Shown here piece after piece: positions 22,128-34,020 of a stretch of DNA of 64,000 nucleotides. The position numbers and the translations under genes were made by a program. The stretch is from Margaritifera margaritifera (taxonomy: Eukaryota; Mollusca; Bivalvia; Unionida; Margaritiferidae): the NCBI GenBank assembly GCA_029931535.1, contig JAQPZY010001558.1, positions 372,001-436,000 on the forward strand, in the 5' to 3' direction. Below the pieces are notes generated by a model. It did no database searches. It saw only the letters and a list, made by a program, of their open reading frames with translations, and was not told the DNA's origin. Numbering within the stretch: position 1 is the stretch's first letter; each line of letters opens with the position of its first letter.

Positions 22128-24752
22128 CAGTACAGCTCACGTGATTTTTCGGAACTCCGCGCATCGCGGTGGGGGTGGAGATTGAGTGGAGAGGATTAAG
22201 AAAAACCCCTCCACCATCACTCTACGCGTCCTGACGGAGTTCTCGCGGAGAATAGCCCTGCACACCACGCTTTCTCGCGGAGTCGCATTCCGATCACCAC
22301 CGCGGAGTGGACGTGGTCTCGATAATATGGGCGTGGTTTATTGTTTATTACCCATGCAAGCAGAGGTTGAGAGAGAGAGACGGGGGGGGGGGGGGCACCG
22401 ATTTATCTACATCGTTATCCCTCTGGGGAGCAATTTGCTAACTTTTTGACACTGAAAAAAACATAGTAATTCAGTTAATTATAAATATTTCCTTGTTCTA
22501 ACGAAGATAATGTACGATACATAGTGCCAAATCATATTTAAGATGATAACGTAATGACAATGCCTCGTAAACTGTATTAATACTACATTTTGCGCAATGA
22601 ATCTAATTTCTTTTTCTTCAATACTATGTTATCGGATTCTAAACATGCATTCATATCCTTATTTCTTTTTCAGTAAATGCAATACAAAATTTTAATGATC
22701 ATATGAAAGTCAGTGATATTGTACTACCTGCAATGAAAAGAACGATAAGCATCGAACAAATTAATAACAAAGCTGCAGTCATACCTTACTGAAGAGAAAC
22801 AAAATCGCACAAGTTCCGATGGTTACTCCATGCATGAGTACTCATTCACATATTGTATGTTTTTTTCTGACATCAAATCGCTTAAATAAAGCATTATTAA
22901 GATTTCACATCGTTATTTGATTTTAAACTGTACTATTTTGCATTAATTACCAAAGTAGCGGGGTTTTTTTAAAAATCACAAATGGTCGCAATAGGTCATC
23001 CTAGATACATGTAGTTGACATGTGCAAGTAACCTAGCACAATAGAAGCCATCAGCACTGCGTGTTTTCTTTGATATTGATGTGTTAATTTCATGTGCTAA
23101 CTGTTAACCTAAAAGTACAACAGCAACGCTTCTGCGGGTTTGTTTTCTTTGCCATTGATTTGACAAACTTGCGCATCAGATGAAATTAATGTTTCACTTT
23201 TTCTTTTCTGTTCGTTTTCCTATTGCATAATACAGAAAAATAAGATGAATAAGTTTAGATCATTAACTCTTCTTAGTAAAGTTCCCCCCCTCTCTCTCTC
23301 TCGCTCTCTCTCTCATAAAATATGGAATCCAAATCACTACTGCACAAGTTATCGTAAACTGAAATCTGGAAAAGTTTGCAAGTGGTAAGAAACAGAAACA
23401 CGCTCAATAACCAAAGGCTCTAACAGTCACAAACAGGAAACTGCATTCTTTAATATCTGCGTAAAAATAATTAAAAAAGTATATTTTATTTTTATATTTT
23501 CGCCGTAGGAAAATGAGCAAATAATAGGATACACGTGGAGACAATACATCCATGCAAAATGCTCTAAACTTGTTGGTAATTAAAATCTCTGAACATCTCA
23601 GATTTTAGAATTTTCCATATTATTTTTCATTTCGGTAATAAGCCGAGTTCAGATTAATTACTAACATAAACACGGCTGTAAAGTACAACGCGCTAAGTCA
23701 GATGGCTTCGTGTGATAAAAACACACTGTTCCCAAGCTGAAACTTACATCATCCTTTGATGCAAACCCTTGTTAATATTTTACAACAGTGTTCACAATGG
23801 TCACTGCCTTGATTAATGTAGAACATCCGCTGAAGTCAAGTCTTTATTAGGGAGAGACAATTGAATTTTCCAACCGTGGGGGGGAGGGGGGGGTAAATGC
23901 ATGAAAACAATTGTCTTTTTCTGATTTTTGTAGCAGACGTTAATCCGTTCCATATTTAACTTAAAATATATAAATACTGTGATGAAAGAACAAAAAATAT
24001 CCCGGTCGAAAAAAAAACAACAACATATAAACCCCGTATATTAAATGGTCAGTCCCTTACAGTACACATGCAGTCATAATATTCAGCCTCGTGACTCTAC
24101 TATTACTGCTTAAAGACTAAGCACGCGGTTTGCATTTCAGTGTAGATTCAGTGTTTTAGGTTTGTTGTTGTTGGGGGGGGGGGGGTAAGCAGAAGCGGAT
24201 GTCAATTTTGATTTTAATTGTCCATATCTCAGAGAATTACTTTCCTTTGGAACAAAATTATAAATTTATTCTGCTTGAGAGGCTCAGCAATGTGTGCTTC
24301 TCGTCAAGTCAGTGCATAAGTTTGTTCATATTTCTTTGAAATAAATTAAAATCATAAACTTATTGCAAAAGAAGTCGATCAACCTTTTATAAACAGTAAT
24401 GTGTACTGAATATACAAGCCTTTTGAAATTATTTTTTTATTGTCCAAATATATGATCGAAATAAAAACGACTGATTCTTCAGATGGTATCCGGTTGTAAA
24501 TCACTCTTGACATCTAAGTCTTTCCATAGGTGGTCTTCATTCATTGGCTGTTCAGATGTCAATCAGTAATGTCGACTAGCCCCTCCACGGTGGAGTTTAC
24601 ATCGGCGTGCCTGCCGAAACGCGGTGGTGATTTGTAGGTATTTATGCCAATTTATGCCTCCACCGCGGAGTGCTATTGCGGAGCTAAAGTGGAGGGGATT
24701 AAGTACCCCACCGTGATGCGCGGAGTTCCGAAAAATCACGTGAGCTGTACTG
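22128..24752. mobile_element. 2625-bp TA-flanked TIR transposon, non-autonomous
   Basis: Terminal inverted repeats of 47 bp (22128-22174 and 24706-24752) with one mismatch start CAGTACAGCTCACGTGATTT and continue through CGGAACTCCGCGCATC. TA dinucleotides flank both ends (22126-22127, 24753-24754), as in Tc1/mariner-type insertions. Subterminal DNA (22175-22330 and 24570-24705) is GC-rich with many CTCCGCGG/CCGCGGAG words in both orientations, unlike the AT-rich surroundings. The centre has no ORF of note, a CT microsatellite at 23283-23317 and G runs at 22382-22394, 23877-23892 and 24173-24185. Superfamily is uncertain. Confidence 0.88.
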
Positions 24753-25213
24753 TACAGTGTATGGAAAAATGTGCTTTAAGCATAAATGAGATAATGACAT
24801 TATGAATCGATATTCCTAATGTAAACATCAACCATTATATTTGGAAAACCTTACACTTGTATATAATTTTCATATGTTGAAAAGGTCATAATATTTCCAT
24901 CGAATTGGGGTATTACCATCGATTAACAATGCCATTTTGGATGTGGCCTGGAAAACCCCTTCTGCATATATTTGGTCGGTTAAATTTAGATTTACATAGC
25001 ATAATAGCAGGAAATACATAATTAAAACTGGATATTAGTAAACATGCTTTCATAGTTTTTACTAACTTATGGTTACCTTGCAGCGAATCAACAATAAACT
25101 GGAAGATATTTTACCTATGTATATTAAGTACCGTGTAATGTGTAAAAGCATAGTTATGCGTAGATGGGGGGCAAATGTAAAGGCATAGAAAAGCATACAT
25201 GGGGAGCAAAGGG

Positions 25214-25329
25214 TTAGCTATGAATTTTTAAAAAACTAACACATGCAAATGTAACATCATTCATATCAGCATCACTGAAAATGTGATCACTGTGTTTCTT
25301 CACCCGCTGAAGCAGAAGAGAGAATTACT
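25214..25329 (+). other. Intron spacer
   Basis: Short spacer with GAATGTATACCAAG-type duplication starting near 25330; no feature. Confidence 0.3.
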
Positions 25330-26300
25330 AGAATGTATACCAAGAAGGAGAGACAATTAGTAGAATGTATACCAAGTTTGTTACCACTTTGGAGGCCATA
25401 TTTCTGATCTGATTTTGATTTTTTTTAAAAACTATATGCTTGTTTCATTCAGATCTCGGATGAGTTCAGTAATGGGTGAAGTCCATGCATATTAAAAAGG
25501 TTATCTTGCATCTGATTGACTGAGCTCGTTATCACTCCAGAGGCCATATCTCTGATCCAGTTTTGATCAAACTTGGAATATATGCTTATATCATTAAGAT
25601 CTCAGATGATTTTGATTATGAGCAAGATCTATGCATACTAATGAGTTGATCTTACATCAGATTGGCTGAGCTTGTTGCCCCTCTGGAAGTCATATTTCTT
25701 ATATAATATTGATCACACTTGCAATATGGGTTTATATCAAGATCTTGGATGATTTGATAATGAACTAGATCTATGTATTTTAAGGAGATAATCTTGCATC
25801 AGATTGGCTGAGCTTGTTACCACTCTTGAGACTGTATTTCTGATCAGATTTTGATCAAACTTGGGATATATGCTTATCTCATCAAGATCTCAGACAAGAT
25901 GAATAATGAGCGAGATCCACATATAATAATGAGGTCATCTTGCATCTGATTGGCTGAATTTGTTACCCACAGGAAGCCATATTTTTCATTCGATTTTGAT
26001 CAGATTTGAAATATAAGCTTTTATCTTCAAGATCTTGGATGGTTTCAATAATGAGTGAGATCCATGCATATTAATGAGATAATCTTGCATCTGATTGGCT
26101 GACCTTGTTACCACTCTGGAGGCCAGATTTCTGATTAATTTTGATGTAACTTGAAATATTGGCTTATACATGTACCATCAATATCTTGCATGAGTTTGAA
26201 AATGAGCATGATCCATACATCAAAGATGTAATCTTGCATCTGATTGGCTGAGCTTGTGACCACTGTGGAAGCAATATTTGTAATCTGATGAGGGATCGTC
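25330..26300. repeat. ~146-bp degenerate tandem repeat, six to seven units
   Basis: Units contain GATTGGCTGAGCTTGTTACCACT, with starts near 25377, 25523, 25670, 25811, 25957, 26101 and 26249, then GGCCATATTTCTGATC, TTTTGATCAAACTTG and ATCAAGATCT. Divergence is moderate. The short frame at 25986-26171 (-) is only a gap without stops in the repeat. Confidence 0.85.
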
Positions 26301-26439
26301 AACTTGGTTCATATTTTGATGTGACTCTAAATTTTGTGGTCTAGCTTGCCCACAAAAACCATGAAAATTAGTACTGGTACCTCACAAATTTTAAGTGATT
26401 TACAGAAATTTCATTTTTGAGCTTTCTGTGTCATCATTT

Positions 26440-27530
26440 ACAAGCATTATGGCCGCAATTGCCACAGCCTCCTGACTTTAGTTTATGCAGTATAACTTGA
26501 CTGGGAATTGTTGGATTTCAACAAACTTTGGCATACAGCTTTATATTGATGAAACCTTGAATGTATTTGATGTCCAGTGATGTCCAGTGTTCCATGACTT
26601 TAGGCTCCTTTATTGCCCAGCCTCATGACTTTTGTTTCTGCAGCATAATTTGACCAAGGTTTATTGGATTTCAAAAGAAATTTGGCATGCAACTTTATAT
26701 TGACAGCGCTTTGAATGAGTTTGATTTCCAACATTCCATGACTTCATTTACAGGGGTTATGCCTCCTGTTTGTTCATCCTTGTGACTTTGGGTTCTGCAG
26801 CATATCTCTATTTAGGATTGTTGGATTTCAACCAAATTTTAGCATGCAGTTTTTTTATTGATAAAACCTTGATTGAATTTGATTTCCCGAATTCCACATA
26901 ATTTAGAGGAGTTATGGCCCATAATTTCCCATCTTTCCAACTTTGGTGTTTCTAACATAACTTTACTTTGGATTTTTGGATTTCAACTAAATTTATCATG
27001 CATCTTGATATTAATGAGACCATGAAAGAGTTTGATTTCTAGTGTTCCACAACATCATTTACATGAGTTATGACCCCAGATTGTTCATTCTTCTGACCTT
27101 GGTTTCTGCAGCATTATTTTACCAAGGATTGTTGGATTTCAACTGAATTTGGCATGCAGCTTCATATACTGATGACACCTAGCAAACAGTTGGATTCCAA
27201 CATTCCATATCCTCATGGGGGCTCCAGGTGGCTGAGTGGTCTAAGGCATTCACCTTTACAGATCACACACACATCTCACCTCTGCCCATGTGAGTTCGAG
27301 TCTTGGCTTGACCAGTGTGGGTATGTGAGAAAGCTTACCAGTAGCTTCACATTGGTTGGTGGCTCTTATCGGGTTCTTCTTCCACCAAATATACTGGCTG
27401 ACATGTATTGCCTTTAATGTGCTGAAAACTTTCACAAAACCAAATCCATAACCTCATGTATAGGAGTTATGACCCCAGATTTAACATCTTCAGACATTGA
27501 TTTCCAACACGATTTCCTTGTTTTAAGACC
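26440..27530. repeat. ~155-bp degenerate tandem repeat, five to six units, split by a SINE
   Basis: GTTGGATTTCAAC...TTTGGCATGCAGC recurs near 26508, 26663, 26818, 26966 and 27129, with AGTTATGGCC and TTCATTTACA phrases between. A tRNA-derived SINE (27217-27445) sits inside the last unit, which resumes at about 27446. Confidence 0.82.
27217..27445 (+). mobile_element. tRNA-Leu-derived SINE, copy 1
   Basis: The head GGTGGCTGAGTGGTCTAAGG is a tRNA-Leu-like A box and TGAGTTCGAGTCTTGG a B box, followed by a tRNA-unrelated body. Target duplication: CCATATCCTCAT (27205-27216) and CCATAACCTCAT (27446-27457), 11 of 12 identical. Same family as 38045-38305, but more diverged. SINEs are moved by a partner LINE's reverse transcriptase. 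Confidence 0.88.
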
Positions 27531-27930
27531 CTGCCAAGTGATTCATTGCGAGTGGGGCTCTCTGATAACACCCATCAATAATAGTCCTTGTTCCTTTTTA
27601 ATTCTCTGTAAGTGTTTTTGTTCTAAATGCAATGGAATAGGAATAAGGATCTACTATTGATATTTACAATATGCTTTTTGTAACCAATTTTAATCTTGTT
27701 ATTGTCATTTATAATGTATATAGGTAACTTGAATAATGCAGTAATAGTTCTTATATTTACTGAAATATTATACATTGTTATATACCCCTCACATGACTTT
27801 TTATGCAAATACATTGCTTGTGATGATCCAGTATATTTTCCTCTTATTGGACATTATCAGGTACTTACTGGACCCTATATGTTTGTTGCTATGCAACATA
27901 ATAATCACATGAGGTCTATCATGTATCATG

Positions 27931-28909
27931 AAAGATGTCACATCATGTATTTATGCACCATACAGTCATATCAAAGGGTGCAATATGCAAATTGTAAAGA
28001 TGTCACATCATACCATGTATTTATGCACCATACAGTCATATCAAAGGGTGCAATATGCAAATTGTAAAGATGTCACATCATACCATGTATTTATGCACCA
28101 TACAGTCATATCAAAGGGTGCAATATGCAAATTGTAAAGATGTCACATCATACCATGTATTTATGCACCATACAGTCATATCAAAGGGTGCAATATGCAA
28201 ATTGTAAAGATGTCACATCATACCATGTATTTATGCACCATACAGTCATATCAAAGGGTGCAATATGCAAATTGTAAAGATGTCACATCATACCATGTAT
28301 TTATGCACCATACAGTCATATCAAAGGGTGCAATATGCAAATTGTAAAGATGTCACATCATACCATGTATTTATGCACCATACAGTCGTATCAAAGGGTG
28401 CAATATGCAAATTGTAAAGATGTCACATCATACCATGTATTTATGCACCATACAGTCGTATCAAAGGGTGCAATATGCAAATTGTAAAGATGTCACATCA
28501 TACCATGTATTTATGCACCATACAGTCGTATCAAAGGGTGCAATACGCAAATTGTAAAGATGTCACATCATACCATGTATTTATGCACCATACAGTCGTA
28601 TCAAAGGGTGCAATACACAAATTGTAAAGATGTCACATCATACCATGTATTTATGCACCATACAGTCGTATCAAAGGGTGCAATACGCAAATTGTAAAGA
28701 TGTCACATCATACCATGTATTTATGCACCATACAGTCGTATCAAAGGGTGCAATATGCAAATTGTAAAGATGTCACATCATACCATGTATTTATGCACCA
28801 TACAGTCGTATCAAAGGGTGCAATATGCAAATTGTAAAGATGTCACATCATACTATGTATTTATGCACCATACAGTCGTATCAAAGGGTGCAATATGCAA
28901 ATTGTACAA
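27931..28909. repeat. 70-bp minisatellite, about 14 copies
   Basis: Unit TGTCACATCATACCATGTAT followed by TTATGCACCATACAGTC and ATATCAAAGGGTGCAATATGCAAATTGTAAAGA. The early copies (to about 28380) carry GTCATATC; all later ones carry GTCGTATC. Copies near 28540-28690 also carry ACGCAA or ACACAA in place of ATGCAA. The first unit lacks four bases. Frames of 69-123 codons in it are artefacts of the repeat. Confidence 0.96.
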
Positions 28910-29242
28910 ATTTCTTCTCCAGAAGATTTTTCTTTTCAATTTTCAGAAAAGCAATTCTAACACAATTTGGTTAGATAAATGGGTATAAAATAAATATATT
29001 AATAAATTGCAGTGTTTGTACTCTTGAATGTTGTGGTCATACCTGAAGAACATGGGACTTGCAAGCTTGCCCCATTTTACTTCAGTCCTGCCTGCAATAT
29101 CCAACAGTATAAACACTATAATCTATAAATAGTCTTTTTTTCTTTCCGAAGTAAACAATTTATCTTTGTTTATTTCATTATACTTTCAAAAGATAACCTT
29201 TATTAGTATGCAGTGGCAATCCTAGGCTCCCACAACAGGGAT

Positions 29243-29459
29243 ACAGTATATACTCACTTATAAATCCGGTCCAACTGCAAATCACCATAGACCCTGATCT
29301 GCTGTCACATAATGCGCCTGCAGATCAGGGTCTATGTTGTTTGTTCTATTGATTACTCCTAATAAGCTTCATAAAGCCAGATCTCCCAGCACATTTTGTG
29401 ATGGTAGATCTGGGTGTATGAAGTTTGCAGTTGGATCTGACTTATAAGTGAGTACATAT
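29243..29459. mobile_element. MITE, ACTCG family copy 2
   Basis: Inverted ends (TATACTCACTTATAA and its complement at 29440-29458) with internal palindromes around CATAGACCCTGATCTGC. Related to 9296-9484, 52237-52454 and 53192-53408. Confidence 0.78.
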
Positions 29460-30891
29460 TTTATGTTGCTTCTCCCTCCTGGCAGAACAATGAAAGACCA
29501 TTAGGGAGACTTGTTAAATCTTGATCATAATACCAATATGACATATTGTAATTTTGAACAATAATAATAATATTTGTAGTAGTAGTTGTTGTTGTTGCCG
29601 GCATTGTTGTTGTAGCTGTTACTACTAATGCTGTGGTGTAGAATGATTTATGTATGTTTGTTTACTAGACTTGATAGAGAGCAGATTCTTTTTTCTTTGT
29701 GTAAAGTTTTTCTTTTATTAAAATACAAATTGTTACTGGATATTATTTTATTCTAATCTTCTTCCACATAAGTAGTTTGATACATGGTCTTGAGCCACAT
29801 ATGGTACAGAAGACTGATCATTTTTGGTCATGCACCTGTCATACACTACCAGCATTACCTTTAATATTTCTTAGTTGTTCCATTAAGTTGAATAAAATGT
29901 GCTGTTTAATCCTTAAAACATCAGAAAAGGGTCATGAAAGTGCACTGAAGAAAGTGGAAGTGGATTGTTTAATAGTGAGAGACTGGTATTGTAACACATT
30001 ACCAGAAAATCTGAAAATTCATCATGCTATACATGGAGTATAAGACTAGGCATCCATACTTGATCTTTGTTGATGAAACATTTGTCTTTCCTCAACCTCA
30101 GCTAGAACCAAGTATCTATGCACTGGTTTACTGAATTTTGAATGTCAGACTTCGTTGTTGGCTGGTGCTTGGTGTATGAAGACTTGAGCAAGGTCCTACT
30201 AGCCCTGGACCGGTGAATTTGAAACAAAATTTTCATACCCTGCCTCTGATTTTGCACTTCTGTAATGTAAGCAGTCTGTCTCTTTGATGCTGATTTATAA
30301 AAAAAAAAAAAAAACTATGTGTGGATGTTTGCTATTTCTGATTTCTCATTTGAAGAGGTATTTAATTATTTAGTTATTTAATGCTTAAATCTTTAGCTTT
30401 GTGTTTCATCATTTTGGAGAATTGCTGTATTAATTCAAGACTTCATTGTAGCTTCCCCAAGGAATTGCCATATTAATTCAAGACTTCATTGTAGCTTCCC
30501 CCAAGGCCCTGAGACTAGAATTTACCAGGAGTAGGATAATCTTTGTAGCCATTTAATCTTAGGGTAACTAGATAATTACTGATGGCCAGATGTTATAAGC
30601 ATTGCTTGACTGGACTTTTGTTCCAAATACTGACATATTCAGGTTGCAAAACCAACACTATGTCTTCCAGAACTCAGTGGCAATTGAGTGCATTCTCAGA
30701 TCCTTTGACCCCATAGCCATCTCTGCATGGCAACATGAATATTGTTTTCTTGCCGACTCAGAGTGAAGTTTTGCACCAAAAAGTAATTTTTTTTTTTACC
30801 AAAGTCACTCCTTAGAATGGTCCCTCAGTGTGAAATATTAAGTCAAAGAATGCTTAGTTTATTATAACTCTTTTCTCTCTTTCCTTTTCAG
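29460..30891 (+). other. Intron sequence with short repeats, no gene
   Basis: Imperfect triplet repeats (AAT, GTT, GTA) at about 29560-29635, an A15-16 run near 30299 and a ~50-bp direct duplication (ATTAATTCAAGACTTCATTG) at about 30427-30505. The 88-codon frame at 29777-30043 has no supporting feature. Confidence 0.5.
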
Positions 30892-31096
30892 GTGAACAAT
30901 ATTAATGTGCATTGGAGGGAATTTATCTGCCATTGGCCACTGTGGTCCATATACATTGCTCATTTTTGTATGAACTGGTCTAATTACATCATCATGCAGT
31001 GGTTACCTACTTACTTAACTCGCTCACTTAATGCTAACAAGACTGATATCATGTTAACAGCTGCGCCTTACGTTTTGAACTCAATAGTAGGTGTAG
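30892..31096 (+). CDS. SLC17-like transporter, exon 4 of those visible
   Basis: A polypyrimidine tract and TTTTCAG precede 30892 (phase 0); donor GTAAGT begins at 31097 (phase 1). The 68 residues start with the rest of the central loop (W-R-E-F-I-C-H-W-P-L-W-S), then A-H-F-C-M-N-W-S-N-Y and M-Q-W-L-P-T-Y-L. That reproduces the SLC17 pattern of helix 7 (HFC.NW... W(L/M)PTY). A second hydrophobic run (AAPYVLNSIVGV) begins helix 8. The preceding intron is 14 kb and carries the piggyBac-like element and most of the tandem arrays. Confidence 0.92.
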
Positions 31097-31837
31097 GTAA
31101 GTCAGTGTTTGTCAGAAATATTCTATTTAGAAATAACCAATGTTAAAATTAACTTTTTCAAGATATAAAGTGTATGGCATATTTTCACTGTTCTCTGTTT
31201 TTGCTTGATCCCAAAATGTAATATCAAAGATGTAAAGAAAACAAAATATAAAATAGTAATAGAAAGTTGCTGATATGATCATATTGAATCAAGGCATTTT
31301 GCTTGCCCAATAAGTGGTTTCCAAAATTGTGCAGACAAAAATATTTTTGTTTTCTTGTACACTACCTACTGTGCCATATTAGCATGCAAGTAAGTTTTAC
31401 TTTTGTCTGTTGGCTGACCAAAAAAGTTGCCAAATTAAAAATGAGTGACAAACATGTTTTTATATGTGTATCTTTATATAGACCTAATTAAGTTTATGTT
31501 ACAGTTTGTTTTTTTATTATAGATATTGTGGTTTACATGTTTAATTTACCTGTACAAACTATAGAAGATAGTTTGGTGTACCTGCTTCAGCACTGACTTA
31601 TTACCCAAATGCTTTCTGCTTTAGAAGTTCTCTGAAAACTCAACCTTGCTAAATTGTGGAATTGGAGACAAAAATGAAATTTATCTTTTCTTTGTATTCA
31701 GTCTGAAGAAACATCTTTTTACTTAAAAATACAAGATTTCTGCATTTAAAAATTTTGATCATAATTTCTAGTAAGTCTTTTTATGAATTTTTTTAAGCTA
31801 CTCAGACTTTAAATCAGTTTTTTTGTCTTTATTTTAG
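31097..31837 (+). other. Short intron, 741 bp
   Basis: AT-rich with normal donor GTAAGT and acceptor TTTTAG. No repeat or ORF of interest. Confidence 0.8.
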
Positions 31838-31985
31838 TTGCTGGTCACTTTGCAGATTCACTCATAGTCAAACACAAGTGGACAGTATTGTCAGTCCGCA
31901 GACTAATGACCAGTGTGGGTTTGATGGGACCAGGATTATTTATCTTATTTTTCTGTGCTGTAAATAATCTTCCATTAGCAGTTTT
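31838..31985 (+). CDS. SLC17-like transporter, exon 5 of those visible
   Basis: Acceptor TTTTAG ends at 31837; donor GTAAGT begins at 31986. The two leading bases complete a Val codon and the exon ends in phase 2. It encodes A-G-H-F-A-D-S-L-I followed by V-R-R-L-M-T-S-V-G-L-M-G-P. These match the family features G...aD.l and VRKlMq..g..gP, the loop between helices 8 and 9 that carries conserved Arg residues. A hydrophobic helix (GLFILFFCAV) follows. Confidence 0.92.
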
Positions 31986-32330
31986 GTAAGTATCCTACAC
32001 AAAATAAAGGTGCACTTCTGTAATGTAAGCAGGTTTGTTTACTTTTTCCAAGCTTCATACATGCACACATTAATAGATATATATGGTCATCAGAACATTC
32101 ATACTTTTTGTGGATGCAAAAATGTTGCACACACAAACACTAGTGCATACATACATGCACATTCTTACATGACCGGGCAGATTTTTTCAGGTTCATTTTT
32201 GTGATGCAAGCTGTATTAAAAAGCAGAAAAGTTGCGTGCTGTGCAAGTATGGTTTTTGTTTTACTTATGCCAACTCGGGAACAGTCTTACATGAGTTGCA
32301 GATGATAGTATAGCAAGATGGATGTTACAT

Positions 32331-32472
32331 TAGTGTTTTGGCTGAAAATGTGCAAATGCATGATTTTTTTTGTCATTAGTGTTTTGGCTGAAAATGGGCC
32401 AATGCATGATTTTTGTTGTCATTAGTCATTGTTTTGACTGAAAATGGGCAAATACATGATTTTTGTTGTCAG
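32331..32472. repeat. ~50-bp tandem repeat, three units
   Basis: GTGTTTTGGCTGAAAATG followed by CAAATGCATGATTTTTGTTG and CATTA recurs three times with small differences. Confidence 0.85.
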
Positions 32473-32474
32473 AT

Positions 32475-32772
32475 CAGCAGGAGTATGTGACAGCTGAAAT
32501 AAGGCAGAATACAGGGAAAGGCCACAAGGTCAAGTCACACGTCTAGTAACTTACCCAGGACAGCAGATACTTGAGACTTAAGTGACCTAATTTTTATATG
32601 AACAGTGTGGGAAGACTCATGTCTGGAGTATGTGATTACTGAAATAAGGCAGAATACAGGGAAGGGTCACAAGGTCAAGTCACATGTGTCTAGCAACTTA
32701 CCCAGGACAGAAAATACTTTAGACTTAAGTGACCTAATTTTTATATGAACAGTGTGGGAAGACTCATATCTT
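32475..32772. repeat. ~150-bp tandem duplication
   Basis: GGAGTATGTGA...AAATAAGGCAGAATACAGGG through ATGAACAGTGTGGGAAGACT occurs twice. The copies differ by several substitutions and small indels, about 90% alike by eye. Confidence 0.88.
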
Positions 32773-32930
32773 TGCTAGTTGTTTTTGAAAATTATTCATT
32801 AGGAGTACTGATCATGTTGAAACAAAGATAATACATGGTCAGCTGTGTGCAAAGGTTTTGCCAGAGCAATTGGAATCTTCTTTAAACCCTTGGTTTCAAA
32901 GTCTTACCTTGTGCTCTAGCATATATTTGC

Positions 32931-33137
32931 ACACAGGAAGCCTTGTATGGTCCCAATGCACACAGGAAGCCTTGTATGGTCCCAATACACACAGGAAGCC
33001 TTGTATGGTCCCAATACACACAGGAAGCCTTGTATGGTCCCAATACACACAGGAAGCCTTGTATGGTCCCAATACACACAGGAAGCCTTGTATGGTCCCA
33101 ATACACACAGGAAGCCTTGTATGGTCCCAATACACAC
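32931..33137. repeat. 29-bp minisatellite, seven copies
   Basis: ACACAGGAAGCCTTGTATGG plus TCCCAATAC, repeated every 29 bases; the first unit ends ATG instead of ATA. Open frames on both strands here (80-124 codons) come from the repeat. Confidence 0.96.
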
Positions 33138-33674
33138 ACATATAGTAGTACAATCCATGTACCAAAACTTTGGAAATTTATTTCTGTATTATTCCATGTA
33201 TAGGTGTGCATGATTGCCCCATTAAGATTATATGTTAGTGGAGACAAGTCTTGCAAAGCTGATAAATGAAAAAATAATGGTCTCTTACACCCAGTATGTT
33301 TTGTTCTTTTAACTTGTTACATTTGTTTCTACTAAAGGATAATATAAAACAAGAAGGATGCATTTATTTAAATTTTCATTTAAAACAAAAAAATAGTCTC
33401 TTGGAAATTTAATTTTTTATTTTTTTCACTTAAAAACTTATACCCTACGAAATGAAACTTGTGAAATACATTCATCCAATTTTGTTTAAGTCTCACTTGT
33501 TAATTTCAGATTCTAAGGAGGTAAAATATCTTGTTGAAGTGTTCTTCACAATATAATTCATTATTAATAGCTATTCATTGACTCTGAATTCTTTTTCTTT
33601 CTGTTTTACTTTTGAAATACATTGTCTGGCATAGTAAAAATATACCTTCATATATGCTTCTTAATGTGTTTCAG
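33138..33674 (+). other. Intron sequence
   Basis: AT-rich; no repeat or ORF seen. It ends with a pyrimidine-rich acceptor. Confidence 0.5.
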
Positions 33675-33789
33675 ATTTGTTACAATTTGCTTAGGCCTGA
33701 GTGCTTGCAATTCATCTGGGCACTTGAGTAATCATGCAGAAGTGGCACCAAGCCATGCAGGAATAACATTTGCCATATCTAATACTCTT
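33675..33789 (+). CDS. SLC17-like transporter, exon 6 of those visible
   Basis: Acceptor GTTTCAG ends at 33674; donor GTAAGT begins at 33790. The first base completes a Leu codon; the end is phase 0. The 39 residues contain helix 10 and the S-N-H-A-E-V-A-P-S-H-A-G motif, which corresponds to the SLC17 signature (NH.diAP..AG), then helix 11 starting F-A-I-S-N-T-L. The following intron is 16.7 kb and begins only about 50 bases before a DIRS-like element. Confidence 0.92.
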
Positions 33790-33865
33790 GTAAGTACTCA
33801 TTTTATTTTTATTCCTACCTTGTCACAATCAGTAATGACCATTTCTACTTCAAATATGTTCCTCG

Positions 33866-34020
33866 ATCACATTAACATTAGGGATATAAGCCTGCTACAT
33901 CCCAAATCCAACCCTACTAAAAGATGAAAAGTCATCTTGTCTATCTCATATAGACAAAGGGAAATAACTCTTGCCCCTTACCTCCCCTTGCCACTGCCAG
34001 GTGTCACTAGTTTTTAAGCT
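33866..34020. repeat. Left inverted terminal repeat of DIRS copy 1
   Basis: Reverse complement of about 38757-38917. Alignable from ATCACATTAACATTAGGGAT to AGTTTTTAAGCT, with scattered substitutions and one or two small gaps. Confidence 0.88.

Larger units (their letters stand above)
18597..25213 (-). mobile_element. Degraded piggyBac-like element, interrupted by another transposon
   Basis: TTAA at 18593-18596 is followed by CCCTTTCTCC. At the other end GGAGCAAAGGG is followed by TTAG (25214-25217), a one-base-decayed TTAA. The inverted ends CCCTTTCTCC and CCCTTTGCTCC are typical of piggyBac-like elements, though the match is short. The interior contains a broken transposase gene on the minus strand (about 20166-22013). 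A 2625-bp TA-flanked element occupies 22128-24752; without it this copy would be about 4.0 kb. Confidence 0.6.

Noticed and set aside
27931..28909. CRISPR-like regular array
   Set aside because: The whole 70-bp unit repeats, without unique spacers, and the DNA is eukaryotic.
32858..33256. Open frames of 80-124 codons on both strands
   Set aside because: 29-bp minisatellite read in several frames; no splice sites or protein features.
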